A program made the translations under genes and the position numbers. A stretch of 39,693 nt of DNA from Bryobacteraceae bacterium (lineage in GTDB: Bacteria > Acidobacteriota > Terriglobia > Bryobacterales > Bryobacteraceae). The notes beneath the pieces are model-generated. The model was not told the DNA's origin, searched no databases, and saw nothing but the letters and a program-made list of their open reading frames with translations. Positions 8,611 to 17,845 of the stretch are shown here, piece by piece. Positions within the stretch are counted from its first letter, which is position 1; every line of letters starts with the position of its first letter. The stretch lies in assembly GCA_025980665.1 (NCBI GenBank), contig JAICXC010000040.1:1-39693 (forward strand). The letters are read 5' to 3'.

Positions 8611-10004
8611 CCAGCGCAAGTTCAGCGACGATTCTTATCGAGGAGGCGCAGCCCTCGGGCTGGCGGCCGCTGCTGCGGGCGGCGAGCCTCACCGGAGCGG
8701 CCGCCGTAACGAGTGCCGCTCTCAGCGTGGCGGCGACCAAGATCTTCGCGGCCATGCTCGGTCCAGTCGAGGTCGCGGTGCTGACCACGCTCCAACAGAT
8801 CCGGCAGGCTGGTGTGACCGGGGCAACCCTCAACGGGCAGACTGCTTTGGTACAGGGCGTCAGTTCGCGCCAGGGCGCGGAACGACGCCAGTTTTTGCGT
8901 ACCGTGCTGATGCTGATGACAACGGCCACGCTGCTGGTGACTGTATTGGCGTTGGCGGAACCCGGATGGTTGGCTTCGTTAACTGGCCTGGGCGCGCAGC
9001 GCGCGGGGTTGGTCCGTTGGCTGGCCCTGCCGGTGGTGTTCTCGAGCGCGCTCGTTTTTTTGAGTGCCGTCCTGAATGCCCGCGGCGAGATCGGCCGGCT
9101 GGCTCTGGTGCAGATGGCTTCACCCGCGACCATGGCGGTTCTGGCGTATCCAGTGGTGCGCTTGCTGCGTGCGGGACATCCAGACCCGCTGGTGTGGTGG
9201 CTGGCGGCGTCAGCAGCCGTCGCGGCGATGTTAGCCCTGGCGGTATTAAATCGCGAGCCAGTCAAACGCTGGTTTCGCGGTCGAGGACCGTGGTGGAGCG
9301 CGGAAGCGGCGCGGGGATTTCTAACCATGTCAGGCGCTATGCTGGCCGGCGGATCACCGGCGGCGCTGGTGCTGCTGGCGGCACGAGCCCGGATTCTTCA
9401 TCAGCAAGGATTCGCGGTGGCCGGGCAGTTCGACGCTGCCTGGGCCATCAGCATGAACCACGTTTCGCTAGTGCTCGCATCCTTGCAGACATTTTGTTTG
9501 CCGGTGCTGGCGAGAACACCGGACCGGGCCGAGCGCAACGCTCATCTGACCCGCATGCTGACGGCGGCGGCGCTGGCGTCGGCAGCTATCATATGCGTGC
9601 TGGCGTTGCTGAAACCGGTGGTGCTGGCTCTGTTTTATTCGGATGCATTCCGCGAGGCGTCGCGCTATCTGCGCTGGACGCTGGTGGGGGACTACCTGAA
9701 AGTGTCGAGCTGGGTACTGTCGATTCCGATGCTGGCGTCGGCCGATATGCGCGCGTTCCTGCTGGCGGATCTGAGCGCATTCGCGGTTTTCGCGGCCGGA
9801 GCGGCCATCGCCGGGCACTTCCGGGGAGCAGCCGAAGGAACGGCGATGGCTTTTGTGGCAATGTATGCAGCCCATCTTGCGATTTGCGGATGGATCGCCT
9901 GGAGACGTTACGGATTCCGGCCCGGCCCCCGGATGGCGCTCATTTGGACCGGTGGATTATTGGCCGTAGTAGCAGTCTCGATAGTGACGTGGAGAGCGGG
10001 ATGA
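8607..10004 (+). CDS. Wzx-type lipid-linked oligosaccharide flippase
   Basis: The start is ATG 8607, in ATGA overlap with the epimerase stop; this gives 465 residues, and an in-frame start at 8562 would add only translated epimerase sequence. The protein is strongly hydrophobic with about 12-14 membrane segments, beginning near AASLTGAAAVTSAALSVAAT, in the arrangement of MOP-superfamily polysaccharide exporters. A positively charged loop (NREPVKRWFRGRG) lies mid-protein. Its role would be to flip the undecaprenyl-linked repeat unit to the periplasm for the Wzy polymerase. The start of the next glycosyltransferase overlaps its stop. Confidence 0.85.
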   Translation: MTSASSATILIEEAQPSGWRPLLRAASLTGAAAVTSAALSVAATKIFAAMLGPVEVAVLTTLQQIRQAGVTGATLNGQTALVQGVSSRQGAERRQFLRTVLMLMTTATLLVTVLALAEPGWLASLTGLGAQRAGLVRWLALPVVFSSALVFLSAVLNARGEIGRLALVQMASPATMAVLAYPVVRLLRAGHPDPLVWWLAASAAVAAMLALAVLNREPVKRWFRGRGPWWSAEAARGFLTMSGAMLAGGSPAALVLLAARARILHQQGFAVAGQFDAAWAISMNHVSLVLASLQTFCLPVLARTPDRAERNAHLTRMLTAAALASAAIICVLALLKPVVLALFYSDAFREASRYLRWTLVGDYLKVSSWVLSIPMLASADMRAFLLADLSAFAVFAAGAAIAGHFRGAAEGTAMAFVAMYAAHLAICGWIAWRRYGFRPGPRMALIWTGGLLAVVAVSIVTWRAG

Positions 10005-10987
10005 AGCTTTCCGTGGCGATCGCTACCTACAACCGCGGCGCCATGGTGCGCGAGGCGATCGAGGCAGCGCTCGATCAATCATACGCGCCCGATGAGATCG
10101 TCGTGGCGGACGATGCTTCGACTGACACTACTTGGGCGGTCCTGAACGACATATCCTCCCGTGAGCCGCGCGTGCGTATCTTCGAGCGTGAGCGGAATTC
10201 GGCCGGTGTGGAGAATTGGAGCTTTGCAATTGGGCAATCCCACGGCGACTACATCGCCTGGTGCTCGGACGACGACCATTTCACGCCCGGCCATCTAAAA
10301 GCCTCGGTCGAATACCTGGAAACGCATCCTGAGGTCGGCTTGGTGCACTCCGGATTTATCGACTGCATCGAGACCGCGAGTGGCGCCACAACGGTGCGCC
10401 GTCCTCTACGATTTCCGCACACGCAGATCGTCACAACACGGGACCTGGTCTGGTATATGACGCGCTACTACGACTGGCCCTTTCATCCTTCGACGCTGGT
10501 GTTCCGGCGAATCGTTTGGGAACGGGTGGGCCCCTTCAACCCGGATTATGCCCTGGCCGATACCGAATGGTTCGTGCGCGCGGTGGAGCAGTTTCCAGCC
10601 GCGATGCTCGCGCGGCACGGCGTCTACAATCGCCGGCACCCCGGCAACTGGAGCAACCGGCTGGGCAGCGCACGGATGCAGCGCGAGATTTTCAAAATCG
10701 TGGAGCGGGCTATCGAACGGCGGTGGTGGGAATCGACTTTGACGCGGCGGGCTTGGAAAGCGCTGTGGCGTGCGAACGTCCGGATGCGGCTTCTGCTGAC
10801 CTTAGGGGCGCGGCTGAAGAGCAGACATGCGGACGCGGCTGGCGCTGCATGGAAAATGTTGACAAGCGGCACGGGCCGCAAGCTACCGGAACCGATCGGA
10901 CGCACCGGGCGGACATTGATCCGGTGGTGGTGCGGGCGACGGAAACCGGGATTCGACGGCGCCGGCCGAAGGGTAAGTCCGCTTTAG
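10001..10987 (+). CDS. Family 2 (GT-A) glycosyltransferase
   Basis: The start at ATG 10001 is in ATGA overlap with the flippase stop; the open frame extends upstream to 8966, but that part is only a shadow of the flippase gene. The 328-residue protein begins KLSVAIATYNRGAMVREAIE and contains VVADDASTD near residues 34-42 and the metal-binding CSDDDHF near 87-93, which define a GT2 nucleotide-diphospho-sugar fold. The basic C-terminal third (many Arg and Lys) may hold it at the membrane surface. Donor and acceptor cannot be read from the sequence. It is followed after 4 bp by the AsnB-like gene. Confidence 0.87.
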   Translation: MKLSVAIATYNRGAMVREAIEAALDQSYAPDEIVVADDASTDTTWAVLNDISSREPRVRIFERERNSAGVENWSFAIGQSHGDYIAWCSDDDHFTPGHLKASVEYLETHPEVGLVHSGFIDCIETASGATTVRRPLRFPHTQIVTTRDLVWYMTRYYDWPFHPSTLVFRRIVWERVGPFNPDYALADTEWFVRAVEQFPAAMLARHGVYNRRHPGNWSNRLGSARMQREIFKIVERAIERRWWESTLTRRAWKALWRANVRMRLLLTLGARLKSRHADAAGAAWKMLTSGTGRKLPEPIGRTGRTLIRWWCGRRKPGFDGAGRRVSPL

Positions 10988-10991
10988 CAAA

Positions 10992-12734
10992 ATGTGCGGG
11001 ATTGCGGGCGTGATCGGACGCGCGGGAGCAAGCGAACAGGTAGCGCGGATGATCGCCGCTCTGGCGCATCGCGGACCAGACGGCGCGGGCGTCTGTGAGA
11101 TGAGCCCGGAGATCGCATTCGGTCACGCGCGCCTGGCCATTCTGGATCTCTCTTCTAACGGCGCTCAGCCCATGACGTCCCGCGATGGGCGCTGGACCAT
11201 CGTGTGCAACGGTGAACTTTTTAACTATCGGGAACTGCGCGAAGAACTGGACGCTGCGCCCTGGCGCTCCTCATGTGACACCGAAGTACTACTCGAGGCC
11301 TGCGCGGCGTGGGGAATCGAACGCTCGCTTGACCGCTTCATCGGGATGTTCGCTTTCGCCTTGTGGGACGCGCGCGCGCGGGAACTGATCCTGGCACGCG
11401 ACCGAAGCGGAGAAAAGCCGCTGGTCTACTTCGAACATGGACGTACCCTGGCCTTCGCGAGCGAACTGAAGGCTCTGCGCGATTTTCATGGTAGCTACGT
11501 CGATCGGACGGCGCTCGAAGTCTACCTGGCCCTGGGCTACGTTCCGGCTCCGCTGGCGATTTTCCGGAACGTCCGCAAACTTCCGGCCGGGCATTGGCTG
11601 CGGTGGAAAGACGGGCACAGCAAGACTGAACGTTGGTGGTTTCCGGAGTGGGCGCGCCCCATCGTCTCGTGCACGCCCGCGCGGAAAAGAGAAGAAGCGC
11701 GCAGTTTGATCGCCGACGCGGTGCGTCTGCGGCTGCGATCGGACGTGCCCGTAGCATTGGCGCTTAGTGGAGGCATCGATTCCACGGTGATTGCCGCGGA
11801 GGCGGCCCGTCAGGATGTCCGGCTAGACGCATTCACGGTGATCACAGAAGGGGATGAAACCGATCTGCGCTACGCGCGGCGAGTCGCGCAACAGTATGAC
11901 CTCCGGCACGAAGTTCTGCGGGCTCAGGCGGCCTCGGCGGCCGAGCGTGTCCTCGATGCGGCCGGACACTTCGATGAGCCTTTTGCCGACAGTTCCGCAT
12001 TGAGCTCGCTAGAACTCGCCCGAGCGCTGGCCGGCCGCTACAAAGTGGTCCTCAATGGCGACGGAGGCGACGAAGCGTTTGGCGGTTATCGTCACTATTC
12101 CCGTATTGCGACGAAACAGGCAGTCAAGGCTGCGGCGGCGTGCGTCGGACTGGTCGATGGAAACGGCGCCACAGGCGTATATGTCGAATCGAAGGTCACC
12201 TTTCGCGAAGGGGAACGAGCGGCTTTGTTGGGAAGAACTCCGCTAGGGGGATCCAGGGGAGCTCTGTCCCGACTTCTTACCGCAGACGAGTTTCTTAAAG
12301 CTTCCCCAAAGGGAGCACTCCGGAAGGCACTGTGGACCGACCGGCACCTATACCTGGCGAACAACCTCACTCATAAGATGGATATCGCGCTGGGCGCCTA
12401 TGGGATCGAGGGGAGAAGTCCTTTCCTCGATCACCGCATTCTGGAATGGACGCAGCAACTGTCCGCGCGGGACCTAGTACGCGCAGGGAAGAAGAAGATC
12501 CTGCTGCGCGCAGCGTATCGCGAAGAGTTGCCGGAAGAAATCACCGCGCGCCCCAAGCACGGTTTCGGAGTGCCGATCAAAACCTGGCTGGCGGGTCCAC
12601 TGCGGGAGATGGTGCGCGACCTGTTGCCGTGCCCGCTACTGGATCCCGAACTACAACTCCACGCCCGGGGCCAACGGCTGTGGACCCTGTTGACCCTCGC
12701 GCAATGGGCCGCGCGCTGGAAAGTCACATGCTAA
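10992..12734 (+). CDS. asnB: AsnB-like glutamine-dependent amidotransferase (asparagine synthetase family)
   Basis: This 580-residue protein has an N-terminal class II glutaminase with Cys2 as nucleophile (MCGIAGVIG), the AHRGPDG motif and the CNGELFNYRELR segment. The C-terminal ATP-pyrophosphatase domain carries ALSGGIDST near residues 257-265. The length and both active sites are intact. In polysaccharide loci such proteins often amidate a uronic acid carboxyl (WbpS-like) instead of making asparagine; the UDP-uronate epimerase in the same operon favours that reading here, but sequence alone cannot exclude asparagine synthesis. The last codons overlap the next glycosyltransferase start by 7 bp (12728-12734). 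Confidence 0.88.
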   Translation: MCGIAGVIGRAGASEQVARMIAALAHRGPDGAGVCEMSPEIAFGHARLAILDLSSNGAQPMTSRDGRWTIVCNGELFNYRELREELDAAPWRSSCDTEVLLEACAAWGIERSLDRFIGMFAFALWDARARELILARDRSGEKPLVYFEHGRTLAFASELKALRDFHGSYVDRTALEVYLALGYVPAPLAIFRNVRKLPAGHWLRWKDGHSKTERWWFPEWARPIVSCTPARKREEARSLIADAVRLRLRSDVPVALALSGGIDSTVIAAEAARQDVRLDAFTVITEGDETDLRYARRVAQQYDLRHEVLRAQAASAAERVLDAAGHFDEPFADSSALSSLELARALAGRYKVVLNGDGGDEAFGGYRHYSRIATKQAVKAAAACVGLVDGNGATGVYVESKVTFREGERAALLGRTPLGGSRGALSRLLTADEFLKASPKGALRKALWTDRHLYLANNLTHKMDIALGAYGIEGRSPFLDHRILEWTQQLSARDLVRAGKKKILLRAAYREELPEEITARPKHGFGVPIKTWLAGPLREMVRDLLPCPLLDPELQLHARGQRLWTLLTLAQWAARWKVTC

Positions 12735-13669
12735 ATCCCGCCGTGACGGTGCTGATGGCGGTGTACGACCCGCCGCTCGAGATGCTCGACCGGGCAGTCG
12801 AGTCAATCCTGACACAAACCTTCGCCGATTTCGAATTCCTGATCGTCGATGACGGGAGCCGGAACGCACCGGTTCGAGGCTTTCTCGCGCAACGAGCCAG
12901 ATATGACGAACGGATCCGCATCGCAGACGAGCCGCACCGAGGACTGACGGCGTCTCTCAACCGTGGGCTCACGCTAGCACGCGGAACGTGGATCGCACGC
13001 CAGGACGCCGACGATTGGAGCGAGCCCACGCGTCTCGAGCGTCAAATCAACCACTTCGACGCGCATCCGGAAACGACCGTGCTAGGCACCGATGCCTGGA
13101 CGCATCAGCAGAATGGGCGGCGGTTATGGCAACTACGTCTGCCGGCGAAACACGACGACATTCTCCGGCAACTACAGCACGGGAATCCATTCGTGCATGG
13201 GTCGGTAATGTTTCCGCGAGCGGCGGCAGCTTCCGCAGGTGGATACCGCGAGGAATTTCGCTGCTCGCAGGACTACGATTTTTTGTGGAGGCTGGCTGAG
13301 CTCGGATACGCCGCGAACTTAGCGGACCCGCTGTATCACTATCGTTACACCACCGGTTCGGTGAGCGCCGAGAGGGCGGCGGAGCAAGCCTGGGCGCAGG
13401 GAGCGATCCAGCGTCTGGCGGCAGCTCGCCGCGCTGGCGAAGCCGAAGATATCGCGGGCGCTCTCGCGGAACCGGGAACTTCCCAGGCTTCCGCAGGACT
13501 TCTCAAACAAGCCGACCATCTGATGCTGGCCGGAGATTACCGGCGAGCGCAGGCTATCTATTCGAAGCATCTCGCGTCCCACCCGCAAAATCTTTTCGCT
13601 TGGGCCAAGCTCGCGCGGCTGGGTGTGTTCCGCGCGTTTCCCTGGCTACGAGAAGCCTGCTTCCGATGA
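12728..13669 (+). CDS. Family 2 (GT-A) glycosyltransferase with short TPR-like C-terminus
   Basis: Of 313 residues, the first 220 are a GT2 fold: VTVLMAVYDPP at residues 7-17, LIVDDGS near 38-44, the metal-binding ARQDADDWS near 90-98, and SQDYDFLWRL as the probable catalytic acidic segment. The last 55 residues (LLKQADHLMLAGDYRRAQAIY and on) look like one or two TPR-type helical hairpins. The start at ATG 12728 overlaps the AsnB-like stop, and the open frame upstream is a shadow of that gene. The stop overlaps the next glycosyltransferase start (ATGA). Sugar specificity is unknown. Confidence 0.87.
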   Translation: MLNPAVTVLMAVYDPPLEMLDRAVESILTQTFADFEFLIVDDGSRNAPVRGFLAQRARYDERIRIADEPHRGLTASLNRGLTLARGTWIARQDADDWSEPTRLERQINHFDAHPETTVLGTDAWTHQQNGRRLWQLRLPAKHDDILRQLQHGNPFVHGSVMFPRAAAASAGGYREEFRCSQDYDFLWRLAELGYAANLADPLYHYRYTTGSVSAERAAEQAWAQGAIQRLAAARRAGEAEDIAGALAEPGTSQASAGLLKQADHLMLAGDYRRAQAIYSKHLASHPQNLFAWAKLARLGVFRAFPWLREACFR

Positions 13670-14655
13670 GAGAAGTAACGCGGGTATTGTTCGTGATTCC
13701 GGGCGTGGGGACGGGCCACTCGATGGTGTTCGTCCGGAGGCAGGCGGAAACTCTGGCTGGGTTGGGATTCGACGTCGAAATGTTCGATCTGCGCTCTCGC
13801 ACTGCGCCGCGAGCGCTGTTTGAGGAGTTCCGCCGCTTCCGCCGCCTGGTGCGTGCGTTCCGCCCCCAGGTGATTCACGCGCACTACGGAACCGTCACCG
13901 CGCTGTTTGCGGCGTTGGGCGTAGGACGGATTCCGCTGGTGATCACTTATCGCGGCAGCGATTTGAACCGTCTTCCTTCAGCAGGGGGCCTTCGGGCGGC
14001 AGCTGGCTTGCTGCTCTCGCAAATCGCTGCGTTGAGGGCGACGCGCATCGTGTGCGTGAGCCGCAAGTTGAAGGCACGGCTGTGGTGGCGGCGCGCGCGT
14101 GTGACGATCCAGCCGACGGGCGTCGATCCGGAAGTTTTCCGGCCCGAGCCTCCAAAACTTCTGCGCGGTGGGCTGGGTTGGCGGGAAGAAGAACGCGTGG
14201 TGTTGTTCAATGCCGGATTCGACCCCGTCAACAAGCGGCTGGATCTAGCGCAGAAGGCCGTTCAGGAAGCCCGGCAATGGACGCCTTCGATTCGTCTGGA
14301 AGTGCTCGATGGGCGTGTAGAGCCCGCGCGGGTGCCGGCCATGATGAACGCCGCAAATTGCCTGCTAGTGACGAGCGACGCCGAGGGTTCGCCCACGATT
14401 GTCCAGGAAGCCCTGGCCACGAATCTTCCAGTGGTAAGCGTGGACGTGGGCGACGTCGCTGAGCGGCTGCAAGGCGTCACCTGTTCCTGCGTGGCCGAGA
14501 GAGACCAGCAGGCTTTGGGGCGGGCCTTGGCCGCAGTCCTTGATCCACCGCGGCGATCAAACGGGCGCAGGAAAAAAGAGGAGTTCTCTTCGGTGCGGAT
14601 CGCGCGGGAACTGGGGCAGCTGTACCGCGAAGTATTGCAGGAGCGGGGAGGGTAG
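13666..14655 (+). CDS. Family 4 (GT-B) glycosyltransferase
   Basis: The 329-residue protein starts at ATG 13666, overlapping the preceding stop. It has the two-domain GT-B layout: an N-terminal domain with VIHAHYGTVTALFAALG and VITYRGSDLNRL, and a C-terminal domain with PTGVDPEVFRPE and the GT4 E-x7-E signature (SDAEGSPTIVQEALATNLPV). These features mark a retaining GT4 enzyme that uses a nucleotide sugar. It is slightly short for the family but both domains are complete. It ends directly before the Wzy-like gene, with no gap between stop and next ATG. Confidence 0.87.
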   Translation: MREVTRVLFVIPGVGTGHSMVFVRRQAETLAGLGFDVEMFDLRSRTAPRALFEEFRRFRRLVRAFRPQVIHAHYGTVTALFAALGVGRIPLVITYRGSDLNRLPSAGGLRAAAGLLLSQIAALRATRIVCVSRKLKARLWWRRARVTIQPTGVDPEVFRPEPPKLLRGGLGWREEERVVLFNAGFDPVNKRLDLAQKAVQEARQWTPSIRLEVLDGRVEPARVPAMMNAANCLLVTSDAEGSPTIVQEALATNLPVVSVDVGDVAERLQGVTCSCVAERDQQALGRALAAVLDPPRRSNGRRKKEEFSSVRIARELGQLYREVLQERGG

Positions 14656-16050
14656 ATGGAATACTTCGCTTTGCTGGCTATTGCAACGCTAGTGATCATC
14701 GTGCTGGCCGTGGCTCTTTACCTGAGACGCCGCGACGCGGGCACGCTGGTGGGAATCGGCGTTCTTTATTATTGGTCCCTATTTGGGGCTTGGTACATCG
14801 TGATCGACAAAACCGGCGGATTCAGCGGCAAGAACTACGGGTATCTGGAAGGTAAGCTGTTCCCGATCGTGCTCGATCGGAATTACCTGGTAGCCCTGGC
14901 ATTGTATGCGGGCTTCATTATCTTGGTGGAACTAACCTTGCTCCTGGCCGTGGCGCCAGCCAAAGGAAATCGCGACCTCGCCCCTCTGACGTTGCGCCAT
15001 GGGCCGATTCTCCTGATCGGCTTGGTTGCGGGAGTGGCCAGTTTGCTGCTAGTGGAGGATAAGCTTGGCGCGGCCTGGACTCTGAATGAATCGGCCTACG
15101 TGTACACCAGGACCCAAACGGACGAATGGTTCACTTTGCACCAGGTTTTGAACAGGGTCGCGATGGTTCCCCCCGCGATCGGGCTGGCGGTGCTGGCGGC
15201 GGGTAAGCGCTCGCGCGCGCTGGTCAGCGTCCAGCGTCGTTACACGCTTCCCGCATACCTGTTGCTGCTGGGGGGAATGCTCGCATTTACCTTCATCCTG
15301 GGAAACAAGAATGAAGTCCTGTCGACGCTGGTGGCGGGAATGCTGGCATATCTGGGGCTGGTGCGAAAACCGAAGTGGATCCGGGCGGGGTTGGTGGTGG
15401 CCGGTGGCTTATGGATGCTCTATGCCATTGACTTTTTCCGTGCGGTGCCGTTTGCGGGTCTGGAAGCAGCGGTAAGCGCGCGGGCGGACCAGGCGACCGG
15501 CATGGCGAATTTTCTAACTTCGAGCAACGAGGCCTATGGCGCGCATTTTTCCATGTATGGCGTGCTGGCGGGGGGTGTCGAGCCGCGCTTCGGATACAGC
15601 CTATATTCGCTGGTCTGCTCGGTGATTCCCCGGGTGCTGTGGCCAGACCGCCCGCCGGACATCTACCGGTACTACAGCGAGAGCGTGGGAGCGATTCAAA
15701 ACCAAGGGTACTCGCTCCATCATGCCACTGGCTGGTATCTGAACTTCGGATACCTGGGGGTAGCGCTGGGCGCTGTAGTGATGGGACTGGTGTGGGCCTA
15801 TTGTTTAAATGCACATCGCCGCGCCGGCGCGGGATACTTGTTCCGGCTGTTTGGCGCAGTTGCACCGTGGCTGTTCGTGGCGTGTCTTCCGCCGCTGATT
15901 CGGGCGGGCCCCGAGGGGTACAAAGGTTTCCTGATCGAAGGTGTGATGATCCCGGTGGGCGTGTTAGCTATGGCCTGCCGTCGTCCGAAAATCCGCAAGC
16001 CGCTGCACTGGCATCCGGAACGCGGTTGGAGCTGGAAGCCAATCATTTGA
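14656..16050 (+). CDS. Wzy-like polysaccharide polymerase (multi-pass membrane protein)
   Basis: This 464-residue protein has about 11-12 membrane segments, with a long extracytoplasmic loop near residues 265-355 containing RVLWPDRPPDIYRYYSESVG. Segments such as FTFILGNKNEVLSTLVAGM recall oligosaccharide repeat unit polymerases, a group with low sequence conservation. The position among glycosyltransferases and the presence of flippase, copolymerase and export lipoprotein support the Wzy assignment; the sequence alone would only say polytopic membrane protein. The gene begins immediately after the previous stop codon. A second O-antigen ligase/polymerase-like protein is encoded at 23247-24443. 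Confidence 0.78.
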   Translation: MEYFALLAIATLVIIVLAVALYLRRRDAGTLVGIGVLYYWSLFGAWYIVIDKTGGFSGKNYGYLEGKLFPIVLDRNYLVALALYAGFIILVELTLLLAVAPAKGNRDLAPLTLRHGPILLIGLVAGVASLLLVEDKLGAAWTLNESAYVYTRTQTDEWFTLHQVLNRVAMVPPAIGLAVLAAGKRSRALVSVQRRYTLPAYLLLLGGMLAFTFILGNKNEVLSTLVAGMLAYLGLVRKPKWIRAGLVVAGGLWMLYAIDFFRAVPFAGLEAAVSARADQATGMANFLTSSNEAYGAHFSMYGVLAGGVEPRFGYSLYSLVCSVIPRVLWPDRPPDIYRYYSESVGAIQNQGYSLHHATGWYLNFGYLGVALGAVVMGLVWAYCLNAHRRAGAGYLFRLFGAVAPWLFVACLPPLIRAGPEGYKGFLIEGVMIPVGVLAMACRRPKIRKPLHWHPERGWSWKPII

Positions 16051-16061
16051 AGGACAATCCG

Positions 16062-17078
16062 GTGACGCCCAAGGTATCGGTGATTATTCCGTGTCGCGAC
16101 GAAGCACATTTCATCGACCAGTGCCTTGAATCTGTTCTGGCCTCGGAATACCCGCCGGATCGGTTGGAGGTTATCGTCGCCGACGGCATCAGTAGCGACG
16201 GCACCCGCCAGCGGTTGGAGTGGCATGCCACGCGCGATACGAGACTGCGGTTGATCGACAACCCGGCGTGTACCACCCCGCAGGCGCTAAACCGGGCGAT
16301 CGCAGCGGCACAAGGGGAATTTATTCTGAGGCTGGATGCGCATGCCTGGATCGCCCCGGACTATATTTCGCGAGCCGTTCAAAATCTTGAAGAGTGGGGA
16401 GCAGACTGTGTGGGCGGGGCGATGCGGACGGTCACGCCGGACGCGGGAGTATTCGCAAAAGCGATCCGAATCGGGCTTTCCCAGCGCTTTGGAGTTGGCA
16501 ATGCACACTTCAGAACTGGTTCGGAGCAGCCGCGCTCGGTGGATGCGGTGTTTGGAGCCTGCTGGAGGCGGGAGATATTTGAGCAGATCGGCGGCTTCGA
16601 TGAACGCCTGGAACGCAGCCAGGACATCGAATTCAGTACCCGGCTGCGGCGCGCCGGAGGAACCATCCTGATGTCACCGGAGATGAAGATCCACTATTAC
16701 GCGCCAGCGACGCTCGCCCGTTTCTGGCGCCACAACTGGTCGAATGGAGTGTGGGCGATTCTTCCGTTTGCTCACGTATCGGGGATGGTAGTGCGCTGGC
16801 GTCACCTCATGCCGCTGGCGCTGGTGGTAGGCCTAGCCGGTTCGATGGCGGCGGCCGCGGGGACCGGAATCGCGTGGCTGGCATGGATGATCGCAGGTCC
16901 CTATCTGGCGGCGAACTGTATTGCATCGGCGCAGAATGCATGGAAACAACGCAGCATGAAGTTGGGATTGCTGCTGCCAGTGGTGTTCGCCAGCCTGCAT
17001 TTGGCCTACGGCGTCGGAAGTCTATGGGGATGCGCGCGTTGGATGGCTATATGCATCAAACGGAAAGCTCGTCAATGA
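16062..17078 (+). CDS. ExoA-like family 2 glycosyltransferase with C-terminal membrane helices
   Basis: The GTG at 16062 is preceded by AAGGA at 7 nt spacing and gives a 338-residue protein beginning TPKVSVIIPCRDEAHFI; a TTG at 16047, overlapping the polymerase stop, would add five residues and is also possible. Visible motifs are VIVADGISSDGTRQRLE, FILRLDAHAWIAPDYI (metal-binding DAH) and RSQDIEFSTRLRRAGG. The layout and motifs match succinoglycan ExoA-type enzymes. Two to three hydrophobic segments at the C-terminus (near residues 250-320) anchor it in the inner membrane. The stop overlaps the methyltransferase start (ATGA). Confidence 0.85.
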   Translation: MTPKVSVIIPCRDEAHFIDQCLESVLASEYPPDRLEVIVADGISSDGTRQRLEWHATRDTRLRLIDNPACTTPQALNRAIAAAQGEFILRLDAHAWIAPDYISRAVQNLEEWGADCVGGAMRTVTPDAGVFAKAIRIGLSQRFGVGNAHFRTGSEQPRSVDAVFGACWRREIFEQIGGFDERLERSQDIEFSTRLRRAGGTILMSPEMKIHYYAPATLARFWRHNWSNGVWAILPFAHVSGMVVRWRHLMPLALVVGLAGSMAAAAGTGIAWLAWMIAGPYLAANCIASAQNAWKQRSMKLGLLLPVVFASLHLAYGVGSLWGCARWMAICIKRKARQ

Positions 17079-17845
17079 CTGCGGCACTGGCGGCGGCAAG
17101 TTACGGCGAGGTCACCGAGCAACCGGGACAACCGGCTTCGCGGAGCCAGCTGGAAATGCTCGAAGCACGCTACGCCTGGGCGGCGGAGCTGGCTCGCGGG
17201 AAGGATGTCCTGGAGGCGGCATGCGGGGCGGGAATGGGATTGCAAGCTCTCGGCAACGCCGCTCGCTCGGTTCAAGCCGGTGATGTAGATAGAGAGAATC
17301 TGCGCGTTGCCGGAGCGGCGTGCGCCGGACGCTCGAATATCATGCTGCGCCAGTTCCACGGCGAAGCGCTCCCCTTTCCAGATGAGTGTTTCGATTTGGT
17401 GCTGCTGTTCGAGGCCATTTACTACCTTGCGGACGCCGGGCGATTTTTCGAAGAAGCAAGGCGAGTGCTGCGGCCGGGAGGAGCGCTATTGATCGTCACG
17501 GTGAATCCGGAATGGATGGGGTTTAATCCGAGCCCGCTCAAGACCCGCTATTGGTCCGCAATGGATCTGCTTGCCGCGCTACAGGCCAGACGCTTCGCGT
17601 CCCGAGTGCAGGGAGCTTTCCCCGCCACTTCAGGCGTAATACGGCGCGCGGCGGTAGCTTTGAACTTGATCCCGCGCACCATGCGGAGCAAAGCGTTGCT
17701 CAAGCGGATTTTCTGCGGACGGATGCATGCGGTACCGCGGATCGTGGGTAACTCAAGTCTGCGGCCGAGCCTCGAAGATCTGGACGGGACGGGATCCCGC
17801 CGCCATCGCGTGCTGTACGCGACAGCGCTAAAAGAAAGCTTATGA
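17075..17845 (+). CDS. Class I SAM-dependent methyltransferase
   Basis: The start is ATG 17075, in overlap with the glycosyltransferase stop, giving 256 residues. The Rossmann-like fold is shown by VLEAACGAGMGLQALG (motif I, near residues 45-60), AGDVDRENL (acidic loop), GEALPFPDECFDLVLLFEAIYYL (motif IV region) and ARRVLRPGGALLIVTVNP (post-motif). It resembles Methyltransf_11 enzymes found in O-antigen and capsule loci, so it probably methylates a sugar or a terminal residue. A target cannot be named. The C-terminal third is basic and less conserved. Its stop overlaps the aminotransferase start. Confidence 0.83.
   Translation: MTAALAAASYGEVTEQPGQPASRSQLEMLEARYAWAAELARGKDVLEAACGAGMGLQALGNAARSVQAGDVDRENLRVAGAACAGRSNIMLRQFHGEALPFPDECFDLVLLFEAIYYLADAGRFFEEARRVLRPGGALLIVTVNPEWMGFNPSPLKTRYWSAMDLLAALQARRFASRVQGAFPATSGVIRRAAVALNLIPRTMRSKALLKRIFCGRMHAVPRIVGNSSLRPSLEDLDGTGSRRHRVLYATALKESL

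Noticed and set aside
8966..10000. Long open frame upstream of and in frame with the glycosyltransferase at 10001
   Set aside because: It overlaps the whole C-terminal part of the flippase in another frame, is rich in Arg/Gly/Ser without any domain, and the real start at 10001 overlaps the flippase stop.
17645..17660. Second GGCGGTAG ops-like octamer
   Set aside because: It lies inside the methyltransferase coding region in GC-rich sequence, with no leader or antiterminator nearby, and is taken as chance.
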